Shown here piece by piece: positions 27,280 through 35,955 of a stretch of 64,000 bases of DNA (position 1 is the stretch's first letter; each line of letters opens with the position of its first letter). Source of the DNA: JAXMHN01 sp964578605 (GTDB lineage Bacteria > Verrucomicrobiota > Verrucomicrobiia > Limisphaerales > SIBE01). The stretch is from assembly GCA_964578605.1 (NCBI GenBank), contig CAZODO010000010.1, positions 16,802-80,801 on the forward strand. The letters are read 5' to 3'. The notes beneath the pieces were generated by a model. It made no database searches and had not been told where the DNA came from. It saw nothing but the letters and a program-made list of their open reading frames with translations. Position numbers and translations under genes: made by a program.

Positions 27280-27489
27280 TCACTTGCCTATGTACTCAGA
27301 CGGATTGCGAATCCGGTCGATTCGTTCCGCTTCGGCCTTATTTACGGCGGCTTGTCGTCGCCGTCGCCTCAGGGCTGCCGCCAAGTTCGAGGGGAGTCTC
27401 CAGATCCACCTGACAAGACGAGCGAGCAGCAGCGCCAACTGCGTCAGTCGGCACCAGATTGATTTGTTTTTCGCGGGTGTTGGTCTCAT
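27280..27489 (-). CDS. small basic protein with a hydrophobic helix
   Basis: 69 residues from ATG 27489. The layout is a short polar head, a helix IWCRLTQLALLLARLVRWIW, then a run of arginines (RRRRRQAA), and a tail EAERIDRIRNPSEYIGK. I have the impression that similar small proteins ending in an R-N-P-S-x-Y-x-G motif are found in Verrucomicrobia, but this is unverified. It has no clear ribosome binding site. It stands apart, 150 bases upstream of the kinase operon and on the same strand. Function unknown; the amphipathic helix suggests membrane association. Confidence 0.4.
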   Translation of the reverse strand: MRPTPAKNKSIWCRLTQLALLLARLVRWIWRLPSNLAAALRRRRRQAAVNKAEAERIDRIRNPSEYIGK

Positions 27490-27870
27490 TGAGCCACGCT
27501 TCGAAAGAAGAACTTTTCCCAGATCCTCTCGCTCAACGGCACGATACGTTGTGCTCGCGCCCTCGCGCTATGGGGTAAAGACCCCACATCCAGCCGCGCA
27601 AGCATGCTCGTTGCGACGAGACAAACGGCGTTTTGCAGTTCGGCGCGTCGGGAACCGTTCTCCGCCCGGCTGTCGCGGCTGCTTCGCGTGTTGCTCTGAG
27701 CCAGTCGCGGCAGGCTGGTTCACGGTCTCCAGACGGCTCGACTCCGACCCCCAGGTCGGCGTGCACCTCTTCTTTCAATTCGCGCATCGGGTAGCGCCCA
27801 GAAACCGGCGCCCCCCCCCCCACGAAACACTGGGCAGGGGCACCCGTCCTTGGTCCACCCTAAACGCGCG
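27490..27870. other. no gene recognised; contains an 11-C homopolymer
   Basis: No convincing ORF is seen on either strand. A run of 11 C lies at 27811-27821 and a small hairpin GGGGT-AAAG-ACCCC near 27575. The stretch leads into repeat array B2. Confidence 0.45.
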
Positions 27871-27952
27871 GATCACCCGTAGTTCACCCGTAGATCACCC
27901 GTGGTTGACCCGTGCGCCAACGGGTGATCTACGGGTGATCTACGGGTGATCT
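27871..27952. repeat. 11-base inverted tandem array, B type, copy 2
   Basis: Left arm units GATCACCCGTA, GTTCACCCGTA, GATCACCCGTG and GTTGACCCGTG (27871-27914), centre CGCCA (27915-27919), right arm three identical ACGGGTGATCT units (27920-27952). Unit length and phase match array B1 at 6263-6399. Right-arm units are identical while left-arm units differ at position 2 to 4, so the two arms were not kept complementary. Confidence 0.9.
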
Positions 27953-28103
27953 GCTTAGGGAACGTGGCAGGGGCAGAAACGATGGAACGGCGGGGAAGAA
28001 CGGCGCGAGGTGGCCGATATAGGGTCTACACCCCATTGCGCATGGGGTCCGTTGAACGGTTATATGGAAAACGAGACGGAAACCAGGCCACACGTTTCAA
28101 ACC

Positions 28104-29726
28104 ATGATCGTATTCCTGATTCACATTCGCGACCCTCAATTCTACGCGCTGCCCGCGAAGACCCGCGCCAAGAACGGCAATATCCGTGTGATGGGGTTTC
28201 CTCCCATTGGCATCATGTCGTTGTCGGCCGTCGTAAAACGAGCCGGCCACGAGTGTTTCATGTTCGACCAGGCCAACCCGGAAACGCCCAACAAAACCAT
28301 CCTCGAGGAGATCCGGAAGAAGCAACCTGCCCTGGTGGGTTTAAGCTTCTTGAGCACCACAAGCTATCCCTACGCCAAGATGCTCGCGCGGCAAGTACGA
28401 GCCTCCAACCCCTCGGTGAAATTGGCGTTTGGCGGAGTGTTTGCCAGCCTCAATGCGCCGCTGGTCAAGCAGCAATGCCCCGAGGTTGACTTTGTCTGCC
28501 GTGGCGACGGGGAACAGTTGATTCTGGACCTTTTGGAGCATCTCGACGACCCAGCCGGGGTCGCCAGCCTCACTTGGGCGAAGGACGGGCAGGTGATCAA
28601 TAATCCCGATCGCAAAATGGAGCGTCATTTGGATCAGTGGCCCTTTCCGGATCGGGAGGGCTTGCCCTTGGATTTCGTCGAATCGATGCCGTTGGATGTT
28701 CCCGCCGTGCTCTCCCTCGAGCGTTTCACGACCATGCAAACGTCACGGGGTTGTCCCTGGTCGTGCGCGTTTTGCGACATCCCCGTCTTCAATGAAGGGA
28801 AATGGCGTTCCCGCAGCCCGGAGCATGTCATCCGGGAGTTCAAGCACCTCCAGGAAAGCGGCTACGGCTCGGTTTATTTTGTCGACGATCACTTCCTCCT
28901 GCAGCCCAAACGCATTGAAGCGATCTGCCAGGGGATTTCCGACCATGGACTCACCATTCAATGGGGCTGTGAAGGCCGGGTCGATTCCGTCGCCCAGCAT
29001 CTGTTCCCGGCCATGGCCAAAGCTCATTGCCGCACCTTGATGTTCGGCATCGAGAGCGGCAGTCAGAAGATCCTCGACCGGGTTCGAAAAGAGCAGACGC
29101 TCGAGGAGGTTGAGACGGCTGTGACGAACGCCAAGAAGGCCGGCATCGAGATCGTCCACGGCTTCTTCGTGGTGGGCAATCCGGATGAAACCGCGGAGGA
29201 TATGAAGGCGACCTTCGATTTTGCCGCGAGGCTCCCTTTGGACACCTTCGGTTTCAACCGGTTATGCGTGTATCGCGGCACGCCCCTCTGGCAGGAGTAC
29301 GTGACGCGGAGATTGGTCAACGAGGAGACCGATTGGTACAAGTTCTTTAAGTGTTCCGCGATCGACCCCACCTGCTTGTCCGGGGAACAAATCAATGACC
29401 TCCGGCGCGCGGGGTTGAGGCGCTTGTTCATTCACAAACTGCTGCACTTCCCATGGCAGACCTTTCGGCTCCTCAAACGCTTCCTCCGTCATATGCCGGC
29501 GCGGGATGTGGGCTATCTCATCATCAAGCCATTTCTAGGGAAGAAAACGGGCGCAACCAAAGCCGAATTGCTCTCTCGAGCAGTCGACCACGGTGCGGCC
29601 AAGGATGCGGCGGGCCAACTCACCCATCTGACGGATGACCTGTTGGACGCTGTTTTGCGCGAGTCTCAGGCCGAGCGCCTCAGGATTCAAGGGGAGGCCC
29701 GGATGGCTGGCGGGCAGTCGTCCTGA
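28104..29726 (+). CDS. B12-binding radical SAM protein
   Basis: 540 residues. The N-terminal Rossmann-like cobalamin-binding region (1-140, IRVMGFPPIGIMSLSAVVKR, FGGVFASLNA) is followed by a radical SAM core with the cluster motif RGCPWSCAFC (C217, C221, C224), the GxI/GE strands and the FGIESGSQKILDRVRK motif. The C-terminal 150 residues are helical (PARDVGYLIIKPFLG). Proteins of this architecture methylate or rearrange unreactive carbons (examples are BchE, HpnP and HpnJ types); the substrate is not readable from sequence. It lacks recognisable hopanoid or tetrapyrrole neighbours. It starts about 150 bases after array B2 and appears monocistronic. Confidence 0.88.
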   Translation: MIVFLIHIRDPQFYALPAKTRAKNGNIRVMGFPPIGIMSLSAVVKRAGHECFMFDQANPETPNKTILEEIRKKQPALVGLSFLSTTSYPYAKMLARQVRASNPSVKLAFGGVFASLNAPLVKQQCPEVDFVCRGDGEQLILDLLEHLDDPAGVASLTWAKDGQVINNPDRKMERHLDQWPFPDREGLPLDFVESMPLDVPAVLSLERFTTMQTSRGCPWSCAFCDIPVFNEGKWRSRSPEHVIREFKHLQESGYGSVYFVDDHFLLQPKRIEAICQGISDHGLTIQWGCEGRVDSVAQHLFPAMAKAHCRTLMFGIESGSQKILDRVRKEQTLEEVETAVTNAKKAGIEIVHGFFVVGNPDETAEDMKATFDFAARLPLDTFGFNRLCVYRGTPLWQEYVTRRLVNEETDWYKFFKCSAIDPTCLSGEQINDLRRAGLRRLFIHKLLHFPWQTFRLLKRFLRHMPARDVGYLIIKPFLGKKTGATKAELLSRAVDHGAAKDAAGQLTHLTDDLLDAVLRESQAERLRIQGEARMAGGQSS

Positions 29727-29819
29727 CGCCGGGCTCCCCTCCTGCCGATGGTATCACGATGGCGCCTTGGGGTGAACACCCCGTTGCGCTGCCGCTGCTT
29801 TCCGTGCAAGGGTCGAGCT

Positions 29820-29978
29820 GTGAGAATCAAACCAAGGAAGAACGAAAGAACTTTTGGAGAGTTCGTTTTCTCGGTGTACGGGCTCTTCGGCAAACGCCGG
29901 GCCACGGCGATCGTGATGCATGCCGTGAATACGCACCAACTCCAGTTTCGCGGGAAACACAACTTTCGAATTTGCTGA
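29820..29978 (+). CDS. small protein of unknown function, 52 residues
   Basis: From GTG 29820 the frame reads VRIKPRKNERTFGEFVFSVY then GLFGKRRATAIVMHAVNTHQ and ends LQFRGKHNFRIC. AAGGG precedes the start by about 8 bases. The balanced sequence with a basic head, an FGEFV-x-x-V-Y helix and a terminal F-R-G-x-x-x-F-x-I strand looks like a folded small protein, of a sort I associate with Verrucomicrobia, but I cannot name a family. It lies between the radical SAM gene and a zinc-ribbon ORF, all plus-strand. Confidence 0.4.
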   Translation: MRIKPRKNERTFGEFVFSVYGLFGKRRATAIVMHAVNTHQLQFRGKHNFRIC

Positions 29979-30127
29979 GCTCACGGGTGGAAGCCGAAAG
30001 GACGACGGAACGACTTCGTGGGTGCGTGGCGGATCAACCCTGCTCGAATCGACCCGTCGAGTGATCCCCCCATAAACTCTCGGCGCCTTCTTCTGACGTA
30101 ACTTGCTCCGTGACGCCGCCGCACCCG

Positions 30128-30358
30128 ATGACGACCAGGGTGAATGCCTCTGACTTCAAGTTCTCCTGCCCGTTCTGCCAGCAACACCTCGCCCGCGAAG
30201 ACGCGATGCGTGGCGCGCAAATCCAATGCCCTGCTTGCAAGGCACAAATTGCCATTCCTGCCCTGCTCGGTCTAACGGCGCACGCGGCCTCGAAGGATCA
30301 TGCGGTCGGAAACTACGTTCCTCCCCTGATTCGAGCGCCCTCAGCGGCGTTAGTCTAG
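30128..30358 (+). CDS. small zinc-ribbon protein
   Basis: 76 residues from ATG 30128; an in-frame ATG lies six codons upstream. FSCPFCQQHLAREDAMRGAQ then IQCPACKAQIAIP forms two CxxC knuckles 17-20 residues apart, the layout of the zinc ribbon found at the start of many Verrucomicrobial and Planctomycete membrane proteins. Here the C-terminal part ends after 35 further residues without a membrane helix, so it may be a truncated N-terminal domain. No function can be given. Confidence 0.45.
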   Translation: MTTRVNASDFKFSCPFCQQHLAREDAMRGAQIQCPACKAQIAIPALLGLTAHAASKDHAVGNYVPPLIRAPSAALV

Positions 30359-30601
30359 CGCCTGCCGGTTGAGGAGGGAGGCAGCTTTTTCGCGAAATGG
30401 CGCGTGCCAAGTTGGTGAGGGTGTGCATGCCAGCGGGTTCGGGCGAGTGGTTCGGGAAGGAGGGGACGGACGGGCGTGAGGGATGAGGGGAGAAAGGAGC
30501 CTGAGCCGGGCGCTGCTCCAGACGTTGGTCTTCAAGATTCGCCGAATGGTCTTGCCTGACACCTCAACTCTGGCATAGTAGGGGCCAGTGTTAGAACGGT
30601 T

Positions 30602-30686
30602 GCCCGCGTGGCGGAATTGGCAGACGCGCTAGATTCAGGTTCTAGTCCTTAACCGGGTACAGGTTCAAGTCCTGTCGCGGGCACCA
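30602..30686 (+). tRNA. tRNA-Leu (anticodon CAG)
   Basis: Acceptor GCCCGCG pairs with CGCGGGC (30676-30682), followed by A and encoded CCA. The anticodon stem CTAGA/TCTAG encloses TTCAGGT (anticodon CAG, reading CUG). A long variable arm (TCCTTAACCGGG type) and T arm CAGG-TTCAAGT-CCTG are present, so it is a class II leucine tRNA. Confidence 0.95.
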
Positions 30687-30698
30687 CCTCGAGAAGAC

Positions 30699-33059
30699 TC
30701 AGGATCTTGATCCATCTCCCACGCGCGCTCCGAACGCTTCCGGGGGGCGAAGGATGTTTCCGGCTCTCTCGTTCGGCAAAAGGTTCGCCTGACTTGTCTG
30801 GACAGAGCAAGCTGGCAACCCAATCCCGGCGCGATCCAGTTCGAGGTGGAACGTGCTCCCTTTGCCGGGCTCGGATTCAACCCCGACGGCCCCCCCCATC
30901 TTCTCCGCGGCGCGCTTGACGATGCTCAGTCCCATCCCCGTGCCCGGGAACTGGCGATGGTGAACCCGCTCGAAAAGGCCCCAAATGAGGCCGAGCTTTT
31001 CGCGGGGGATTCCAATCCCGTTGTCACGCACGAACAACGCCACTCTTTCCCGCCGTTGTTCGGTCCAGATCCGCACGCGGGGCTTGCATCCCAGCTCTAC
31101 GAACTTTACGGCGTTGGTCAAGAGATTGGACACGCACTGGGTGAGCAAAGCCTCATTGCCCAAGACCGGCAGGAGGACGCCCCCGATTTCAATGTCCGCC
31201 TGGTCCGGGTGCAGATGGGGCGACCGATCGATGATGCCGCGAACCAGCTGATCCAAGTCCACCGTCGAAAGGGGCGCCGCCGACTGAACGACTCTGCTAA
31301 ATTCGAGCACGTCCTGGATGAGCTGATCCATGTGCTTGGCCGACGACGTGATCCGGCGGAGATAATCCGCGTGCTCTTCCCCAAGTTCCCCGGCGGCTTC
31401 CTCGGCGACGATTGCAGATAACGATCCCATCGCGCGGAGGGGCGCTCTTAAGTCATGCGCCATGCTGTAGGAGAACTGTTCCATATCACGCACTAACAAC
31501 TGCAGCTCTGCGGTGCGTTCCCGGACCTGGCGCTCCAGCTCGGCCTGGAACTCCTTCTGTTGCGTAATGTCGAGGACCGTTCCAATCAGCCGCACGGCAC
31601 GGCCGCCTTCGAAAAGGACCTGCCCGGACCCCGCGATCCAGCGGGTCCGCCCGTCTCGGAGCAGGCGATATTCCATTTGAAACTCGCCGCCACCGCGCGG
31701 ATCGAGGGCGCGCTGAAAGGCTTCCTCGACGCGGACCCGGTCGTCCGGGTGAATAACCGCCATGGCCGCTTCGTGGGTGACGCACTCTTCCGGCCCAACG
31801 CCCCAGAGTTCACGAATGCGCTCGTCCCAATGGCGGTCCCCGGTCACCACGTTGTAATCGTGGATGCCGATCTTCCCGGCGGACTTGGCCAACCGAAGGC
31901 GCTGCTCGCCCTCCTTCCGGTTTGAAATATCCCGCAGAATCCCCACGCGCCACAGGGGCGCGCCATCCTCCCCCGCTTGCACGGTGAAATGATCCGCGAT
32001 CCAGCGGTACCGCCCGTCATCCGCCCTGAACCGATATTCCACCCGCCCTTTGAGTGCGCGAAACCCCTCTTCCACCGCCAACTGGACCGAGGCCCGATCG
32101 TCGGGATGGACCCGTTCAAGGAATTCCGCGAGAGCCATGGAACGTATCCGCTCCGGTGTCAGGCCCAGGACCTGCTCAACCACGGGGCTGAGATAATCGT
32201 AGCGATCGGTCCGCAAGTCGCGCCGGTAGGCCGCGTCCAGCGCGTTCTCGAGCACTGATCGCAACCGCTCCCTCGATTCCCGCAGCGCTTCCTCCGCCTC
32301 CTTGCGCTCGCTGATATTCCTCGCGGCAATCTGCGCGGCCGGACCTCCCTGCCACACGATGGGAACCACCGACATCTCCACCTCGATACTCGACCCGTCC
32401 ACCTTTTGCCAAACGCATTCAACAGGTGGAGCGGGTTGGCCCTTCTCCGCCCTCCCGGCCTGCTCTCCTTCCGCCGTCCTCGGCGCCGGATCGAGAGCAA
32501 TGGTCACACGACGGCCGATGAGTTCCTCAGGATTCTCCGCTCCCAAAAGCCGGGCCGCCGCCGGATTCGCGTAAACCCAGCGCTCTCCCGCCTTGACCAG
32601 GATCGCTTCCGGAGACGCTTCCGCCAAGGCCCCGTAGCGGTGCTCGGTTTCCCGAAGAGCCCCCTCAGCCTTTGCCGCCCGAAGCAGTGCCCGGACGTGA
32701 GCCAGCAATTCCCTGGACTCAACGGGCCCGGTCAGGCATGCGTCCGCCCCGGTCTCCAGACTGTCAAGCTGGGGGTCCGCCGACGCGAAGGACTCGGAGA
32801 CCATGACAATGGGCAGATGGGATGTCGCAAGGTTCGCCTTGAGCTGCCGGCAAAGATCCGTGCCGCAAACGTCGGGGAGCGGGACCGCCAACACGATGAG
32901 ATCGGGGTTGTCCCGCCCTGCGATCTGAAGGCAGTCGGCCCCACTGCCAGCCTCCAGCACGTCATGGCCAGCCCGGCGCAACCACTGCGCAACGGCCTTC
33001 CGGCTCGCGGGCGCGCGGTCAACAACGAGCACCCTCGCAAGCGCGCAAGCCTTTGCCAT
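30699..33059 (-). CDS. multi-PAS sensor histidine kinase with N-terminal pseudo-receiver
   Basis: 786 residues from the ATG at 33059, which has AGGGG seven bases upstream; the track-frame start nine codons earlier lacks this. Residues 8-120 form a receiver fold, but the phosphoacceptor site is A58 (LIVLAVPLPD), the acidic pair is reduced to D14/R15 and the conserved lysine is G111 (LTGPVE). It therefore cannot be phosphorylated in the usual way. Three PAS domains follow (about 130-250, 260-380 and 385-510), then HisKA with FSYSMAHDLRAPLRAMGSL and HATPase_c with NLLTNAVKF, DNGIGIP and GTGMGLSIVKR. It has no membrane segment. No response regulator gene adjoins it. It starts 400 bases from array A2. 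Confidence 0.88.
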   Translation of the reverse strand: MAKACALARVLVVDRAPASRKAVAQWLRRAGHDVLEAGSGADCLQIAGRDNPDLIVLAVPLPDVCGTDLCRQLKANLATSHLPIVMVSESFASADPQLDSLETGADACLTGPVESRELLAHVRALLRAAKAEGALRETEHRYGALAEASPEAILVKAGERWVYANPAAARLLGAENPEELIGRRVTIALDPAPRTAEGEQAGRAEKGQPAPPVECVWQKVDGSSIEVEMSVVPIVWQGGPAAQIAARNISERKEAEEALRESRERLRSVLENALDAAYRRDLRTDRYDYLSPVVEQVLGLTPERIRSMALAEFLERVHPDDRASVQLAVEEGFRALKGRVEYRFRADDGRYRWIADHFTVQAGEDGAPLWRVGILRDISNRKEGEQRLRLAKSAGKIGIHDYNVVTGDRHWDERIRELWGVGPEECVTHEAAMAVIHPDDRVRVEEAFQRALDPRGGGEFQMEYRLLRDGRTRWIAGSGQVLFEGGRAVRLIGTVLDITQQKEFQAELERQVRERTAELQLLVRDMEQFSYSMAHDLRAPLRAMGSLSAIVAEEAAGELGEEHADYLRRITSSAKHMDQLIQDVLEFSRVVQSAAPLSTVDLDQLVRGIIDRSPHLHPDQADIEIGGVLLPVLGNEALLTQCVSNLLTNAVKFVELGCKPRVRIWTEQRRERVALFVRDNGIGIPREKLGLIWGLFERVHHRQFPGTGMGLSIVKRAAEKMGGAVGVESEPGKGSTFHLELDRAGIGLPACSVQTSQANLLPNERAGNILRPPEAFGARVGDGSRS

Positions 33060-33240
33060 GGACGTCCCCTGGAACCAAGCCCTCACGGTCTGCGTCTACG
33101 TCAGAAGATCCTTTTCACTGCAGTCCTGTGTCGTGGTGAACCCATCAGCCTACGATTCAATCCGAGTGGGTATCCTCTTCACCGAAAATTGTCCAGCAGA
33201 AAGGGGTGCGCTGCAGAAATTCAGCAATTTCCCATAGCAG

Positions 33241-33432
33241 CAGGGCGGGTCGCTCCGTCGACCGCCGTTGCTTGCTTCCCCTTCGCCCCTTTCTCCACTG
33301 CCTGGCGCTTTTGAAGCTCCAACTCCAGAAAGCGCAAGGAAACCACGGCGCGCGACGGAGCGCGCTGCCCTACCGATTCTCTGAACCCAGGCAGGCAGGG
33401 CGGGTCGCTCCGTCGACCGCTGTTGCTTGCTC
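33241..33432. repeat. pair of 37-base direct repeats
   Basis: The copies at 33241-33277 and 33396-33432 begin CAGGGCGGGTCGCTCCGTCG and differ at about two positions. The spacer contains GCGCGACGGAGCGCGCTGCC, which is partly inverted relative to GGGTCGCTCCGTCG. Both lie between the kinase start and array A2, with no gene. Confidence 0.7.
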
Positions 33433-33465
33433 CTTCCCAACGACGAGCGAGAGGAATCGAAAGCC

Positions 33466-33582
33466 GCTGCTTCCGGAGATACCCCGCAAATAACACGGTT
33501 CTAACAGGTATATCACTCGTTCCGAAGACGTGTTATATACGTGTTAAATACCTGTTAAATACGTGTTATATCCGGAAGCAGC
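33466..33582. repeat. 11-base inverted tandem array, A type, copy 2, with terminal inverted repeats
   Basis: Bounded by GCTGCTTCCGGA (33466-33477) and its exact inverse TCCGGAAGCAGC (33571-33582). Left units AAATAACACGG, TTCTAACAGGT and ATATCACTCGT (33488-33520); centre TCCGAAG (33521-33527); right units ACGTGTTATAT, ACGTGTTAAAT, ACCTGTTAAAT and ACGTGTTATAT (33528-33571). The terminal repeats make it look like a discrete element. It lies between two minus-strand genes. Confidence 0.92.
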
Positions 33583-33627
33583 CCGGCCGACTCAAAGACC
33601 TCAGGTCCGCGGAAAGTGCCCGGATGC

Positions 33628-35874
33628 TTACTGGCCCCCACCCAGCCAGGCCACGGCCGGCTCTGCAGGGTCGTCCGGGCCGGCGATCAGATGGTTCGAG
33701 GCCCCCGCCTTCTCGTAGATCGCGCGTGTCAGGGTGGGAAGTTCAGCGCCTTCGCCCGAAACCCACAGTTTCCCAGGTGCCGCCAGAGCCAGCATCCCGG
33801 GCAGATCGCCGTATTTGGCTCCGCCCGGCAGGAAGTTGGGATCGTGCAGGTCCGAAACGCGGCCGAACCGGAACCCTTGGGTGGACAACGCGGTGTGATC
33901 GATGGCCTTGCCGCACTGGGCGCGGGCGGCGGCAACGATCGGGCCGGTGGCGTCGAGTCCGGCGAGATCGATGCGGTCGGGTTTGCCGCCCTCGTTGAGA
34001 AGGGCGGTTCGCGCTTGGGCAAAGGCCACCACGGACAGGATGTCATGCACGCGCTGGGCGAACACGGCGCGGTTGTATCCGAATGTGTAAGCGGCCGCTT
34101 CGCGCGGGTTTTGCACTCGTGGCGTGCGCGTGAGCGGTTTGCCATCTTTCAAGAACTCACCCTGGAACAGGAGATCAACGCCGACAACGGTCACTCCGGC
34201 GTCGAGCAGCTTTTTGATGGCTGGCTTGGGTTGGCGTGCGCCGGAGGACGAAGTGAAAAGGCCGGCTTTGCCAGATTCATCCGTCCAAATGACGGTGTGC
34301 GGCTTCCGTTGAGCGGGGGTCAGAATGACAACCGGCACTTCTTCGCGATGGGTGGTATTGCGCAAGAGGCCGGCAATGACCGAACCGCCCTCGATGTCCG
34401 CTTGCGATCGTGGCGAAAAGGCCATCTCGCCCACTTCGGCCAGCCTGCGGCCGATCACGACGTCCATGGCCGGTCCGGCCAGTTTGCGGAATTGTTCGGG
34501 CGACTGCGCGGCCTGGGCCAGTTGCCGGGCGGTGTCGGCCGTGAGCCCTTTGAGGAGGCGGCGCTCGAATTCGGGGCCGCTCGGGGGCTGGGGATGGGCA
34601 TCGTCCCAGACAGACATTTCGTCGCGAGAAAGCCGTTTGTAGTCGGATTCGAGGACCGGTTCACGCAAGCCGAGTTGGAAATGCTTGTTGAACCAGTTGT
34701 ACATGGCGGTGCGGCTGACGTGATTGTAGTTGTGTTCGAAATGGACCAGGGGCTTGAGCATCACGTTGTTGGGAGCGCCAAGCATGGCGAAATGCTTCTT
34801 AAGCTCCGGGAACCCCTTGGTGGACATCTCGCGGGTCCAGTCGTCGGCGGCCGTCATTCCCAGGGGTTTAGGCGCGAACAGGGCGGCGAATTCGACATTG
34901 CCGGTGTCGACGCGCAGCAACGAGGCGTTCTCGCAAGTGCAGCCGCCTTGCATCGCGGTGGACACCATCACGGCGGGGAAAGCCACGGTGGGCCGGGAAT
35001 CAATGCCGCAAAGAATGAAGGTCTGCGTGCCGCCGCCGCTGGCGCCGGTGACGCCAATCCGGCGCGGATCGACATCCGGCAACCCGAGGAGAAAATCGAG
35101 CGCGCGCACCGAGTTCAGCGTCTGCAAGCCCATGACGCTTTGGAGATGCGCTTCGGCTTGCGGGCTGAACAGGCCCCAGTTTTCATCCGAATTCATCTCC
35201 GGCCGCTGTTTGGCGAAGCGGTGCGCGATGTCGAAAGAGATCTGCTGGCTGTCCGCATAACCGATCATGTCGTAGTGGAACACCACGCATCCCATGCGCG
35301 CCAATTGCACGCACCGGGCCTGCAGGACGCTGCGGCCGCCTTCTTCAAAACGCTCGGCGCCATTGGCGATTTCCTGCCGGACACGGTCCGGGCTGTATTC
35401 CATAAAGCGGCCGTTGTCCCAATGGCCATGGGGACAGAGCACGCCCGGGCGCCGGCCGGTTCCCTCGCTCGGCCGGTAAAGGCTGCCCGTGACGAAGAAA
35501 CCGGGAACGCTCTCGAAGAACACCTTTTCCACCGTAAAACCGTCGCGCTCAACTTTGCCGTGGACCACGGGGTTGAGCGGGGTTTTCTCGGGAGCGGGCC
35601 AAAGCCCAAGGGCCACCTGCATCTGGACGCGGACACGCTCGGCGCGATGTTCCCACTGTTCGGGCGTGGCGCTGGGGGTGAAAGGGAAATAGCCGTCCAG
35701 ATCCTTGGGCGGTTGCAGACGGCGATCCTGGGGCACCTCGCCCGGGGGAAGCGCCGACAAGCTGGCGCCCGAGGCGGCGGGCAAACCAGCCAACACCGTC
35801 AGGGCGAGGACGAGGGTGCCTAGAGTGGCACGCCAGCGAAGAGAAAACGATGAAATCGGGATCATGGGCGCCAT
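33628..35874 (-). CDS. secreted protein with two alpha/beta-hydrolase domains (acetylxylan esterase-like)
   Basis: 748 residues with a signal peptide (RATLGTLVLALTVLAGLPAASGA). The first hydrolase domain (about 60-400) has GVLCPHGHWDNG as oxyanion region, the nucleophile elbow GVTGASGGGTQTF (S near 275) and a histidine in VHFEHNYNHVSR. The second domain (about 500-740) follows the same strand order (VVILTPAQRKPHTVIWTD ... IDLAGLDATGPIV) but its elbow has G-L-D-A-T-G with Asp in place of Ser, so it may be catalytically dead. Family members deacetylate xylan or remove methyl/acetyl groups from pectin-like glycans. It faces away from the DUF1080 gene. Confidence 0.75.
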   Translation of the reverse strand: MAPMIPISSFSLRWRATLGTLVLALTVLAGLPAASGASLSALPPGEVPQDRRLQPPKDLDGYFPFTPSATPEQWEHRAERVRVQMQVALGLWPAPEKTPLNPVVHGKVERDGFTVEKVFFESVPGFFVTGSLYRPSEGTGRRPGVLCPHGHWDNGRFMEYSPDRVRQEIANGAERFEEGGRSVLQARCVQLARMGCVVFHYDMIGYADSQQISFDIAHRFAKQRPEMNSDENWGLFSPQAEAHLQSVMGLQTLNSVRALDFLLGLPDVDPRRIGVTGASGGGTQTFILCGIDSRPTVAFPAVMVSTAMQGGCTCENASLLRVDTGNVEFAALFAPKPLGMTAADDWTREMSTKGFPELKKHFAMLGAPNNVMLKPLVHFEHNYNHVSRTAMYNWFNKHFQLGLREPVLESDYKRLSRDEMSVWDDAHPQPPSGPEFERRLLKGLTADTARQLAQAAQSPEQFRKLAGPAMDVVIGRRLAEVGEMAFSPRSQADIEGGSVIAGLLRNTTHREEVPVVILTPAQRKPHTVIWTDESGKAGLFTSSSGARQPKPAIKKLLDAGVTVVGVDLLFQGEFLKDGKPLTRTPRVQNPREAAAYTFGYNRAVFAQRVHDILSVVAFAQARTALLNEGGKPDRIDLAGLDATGPIVAAARAQCGKAIDHTALSTQGFRFGRVSDLHDPNFLPGGAKYGDLPGMLALAAPGKLWVSGEGAELPTLTRAIYEKAGASNHLIAGPDDPAEPAVAWLGGGQ

Positions 35875-35955
35875 CTTAGCCGCCAGACGAACGGTGCCAA
35901 CGAAGAAAGAAGCGGTTTGCGTAGCGCCGGTTCACAGGTAAAGATCGCAAGCGCA

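Noticed and set aside
27092..27949. 285-residue plus-strand ORF
   Set aside because: Arg/Ser/Pro-rich with no motif, crosses the 11-C run and repeat B2, and contradicts the better minus-strand small ORF.
27812..28050. Regulatory hairpin family GGGGT-AAAG-ACCCC (near 27575, 28030 and 29765)
   Set aside because: Stems are 5 bases only and flanks do not align, so chance similarity in G+C-rich DNA cannot be excluded.
33616..35823. 735-residue plus-strand ORF
   Set aside because: It mirrors the minus-strand double esterase, which has a signal peptide and hydrolase motifs. The plus-strand product has no recognisable domain.
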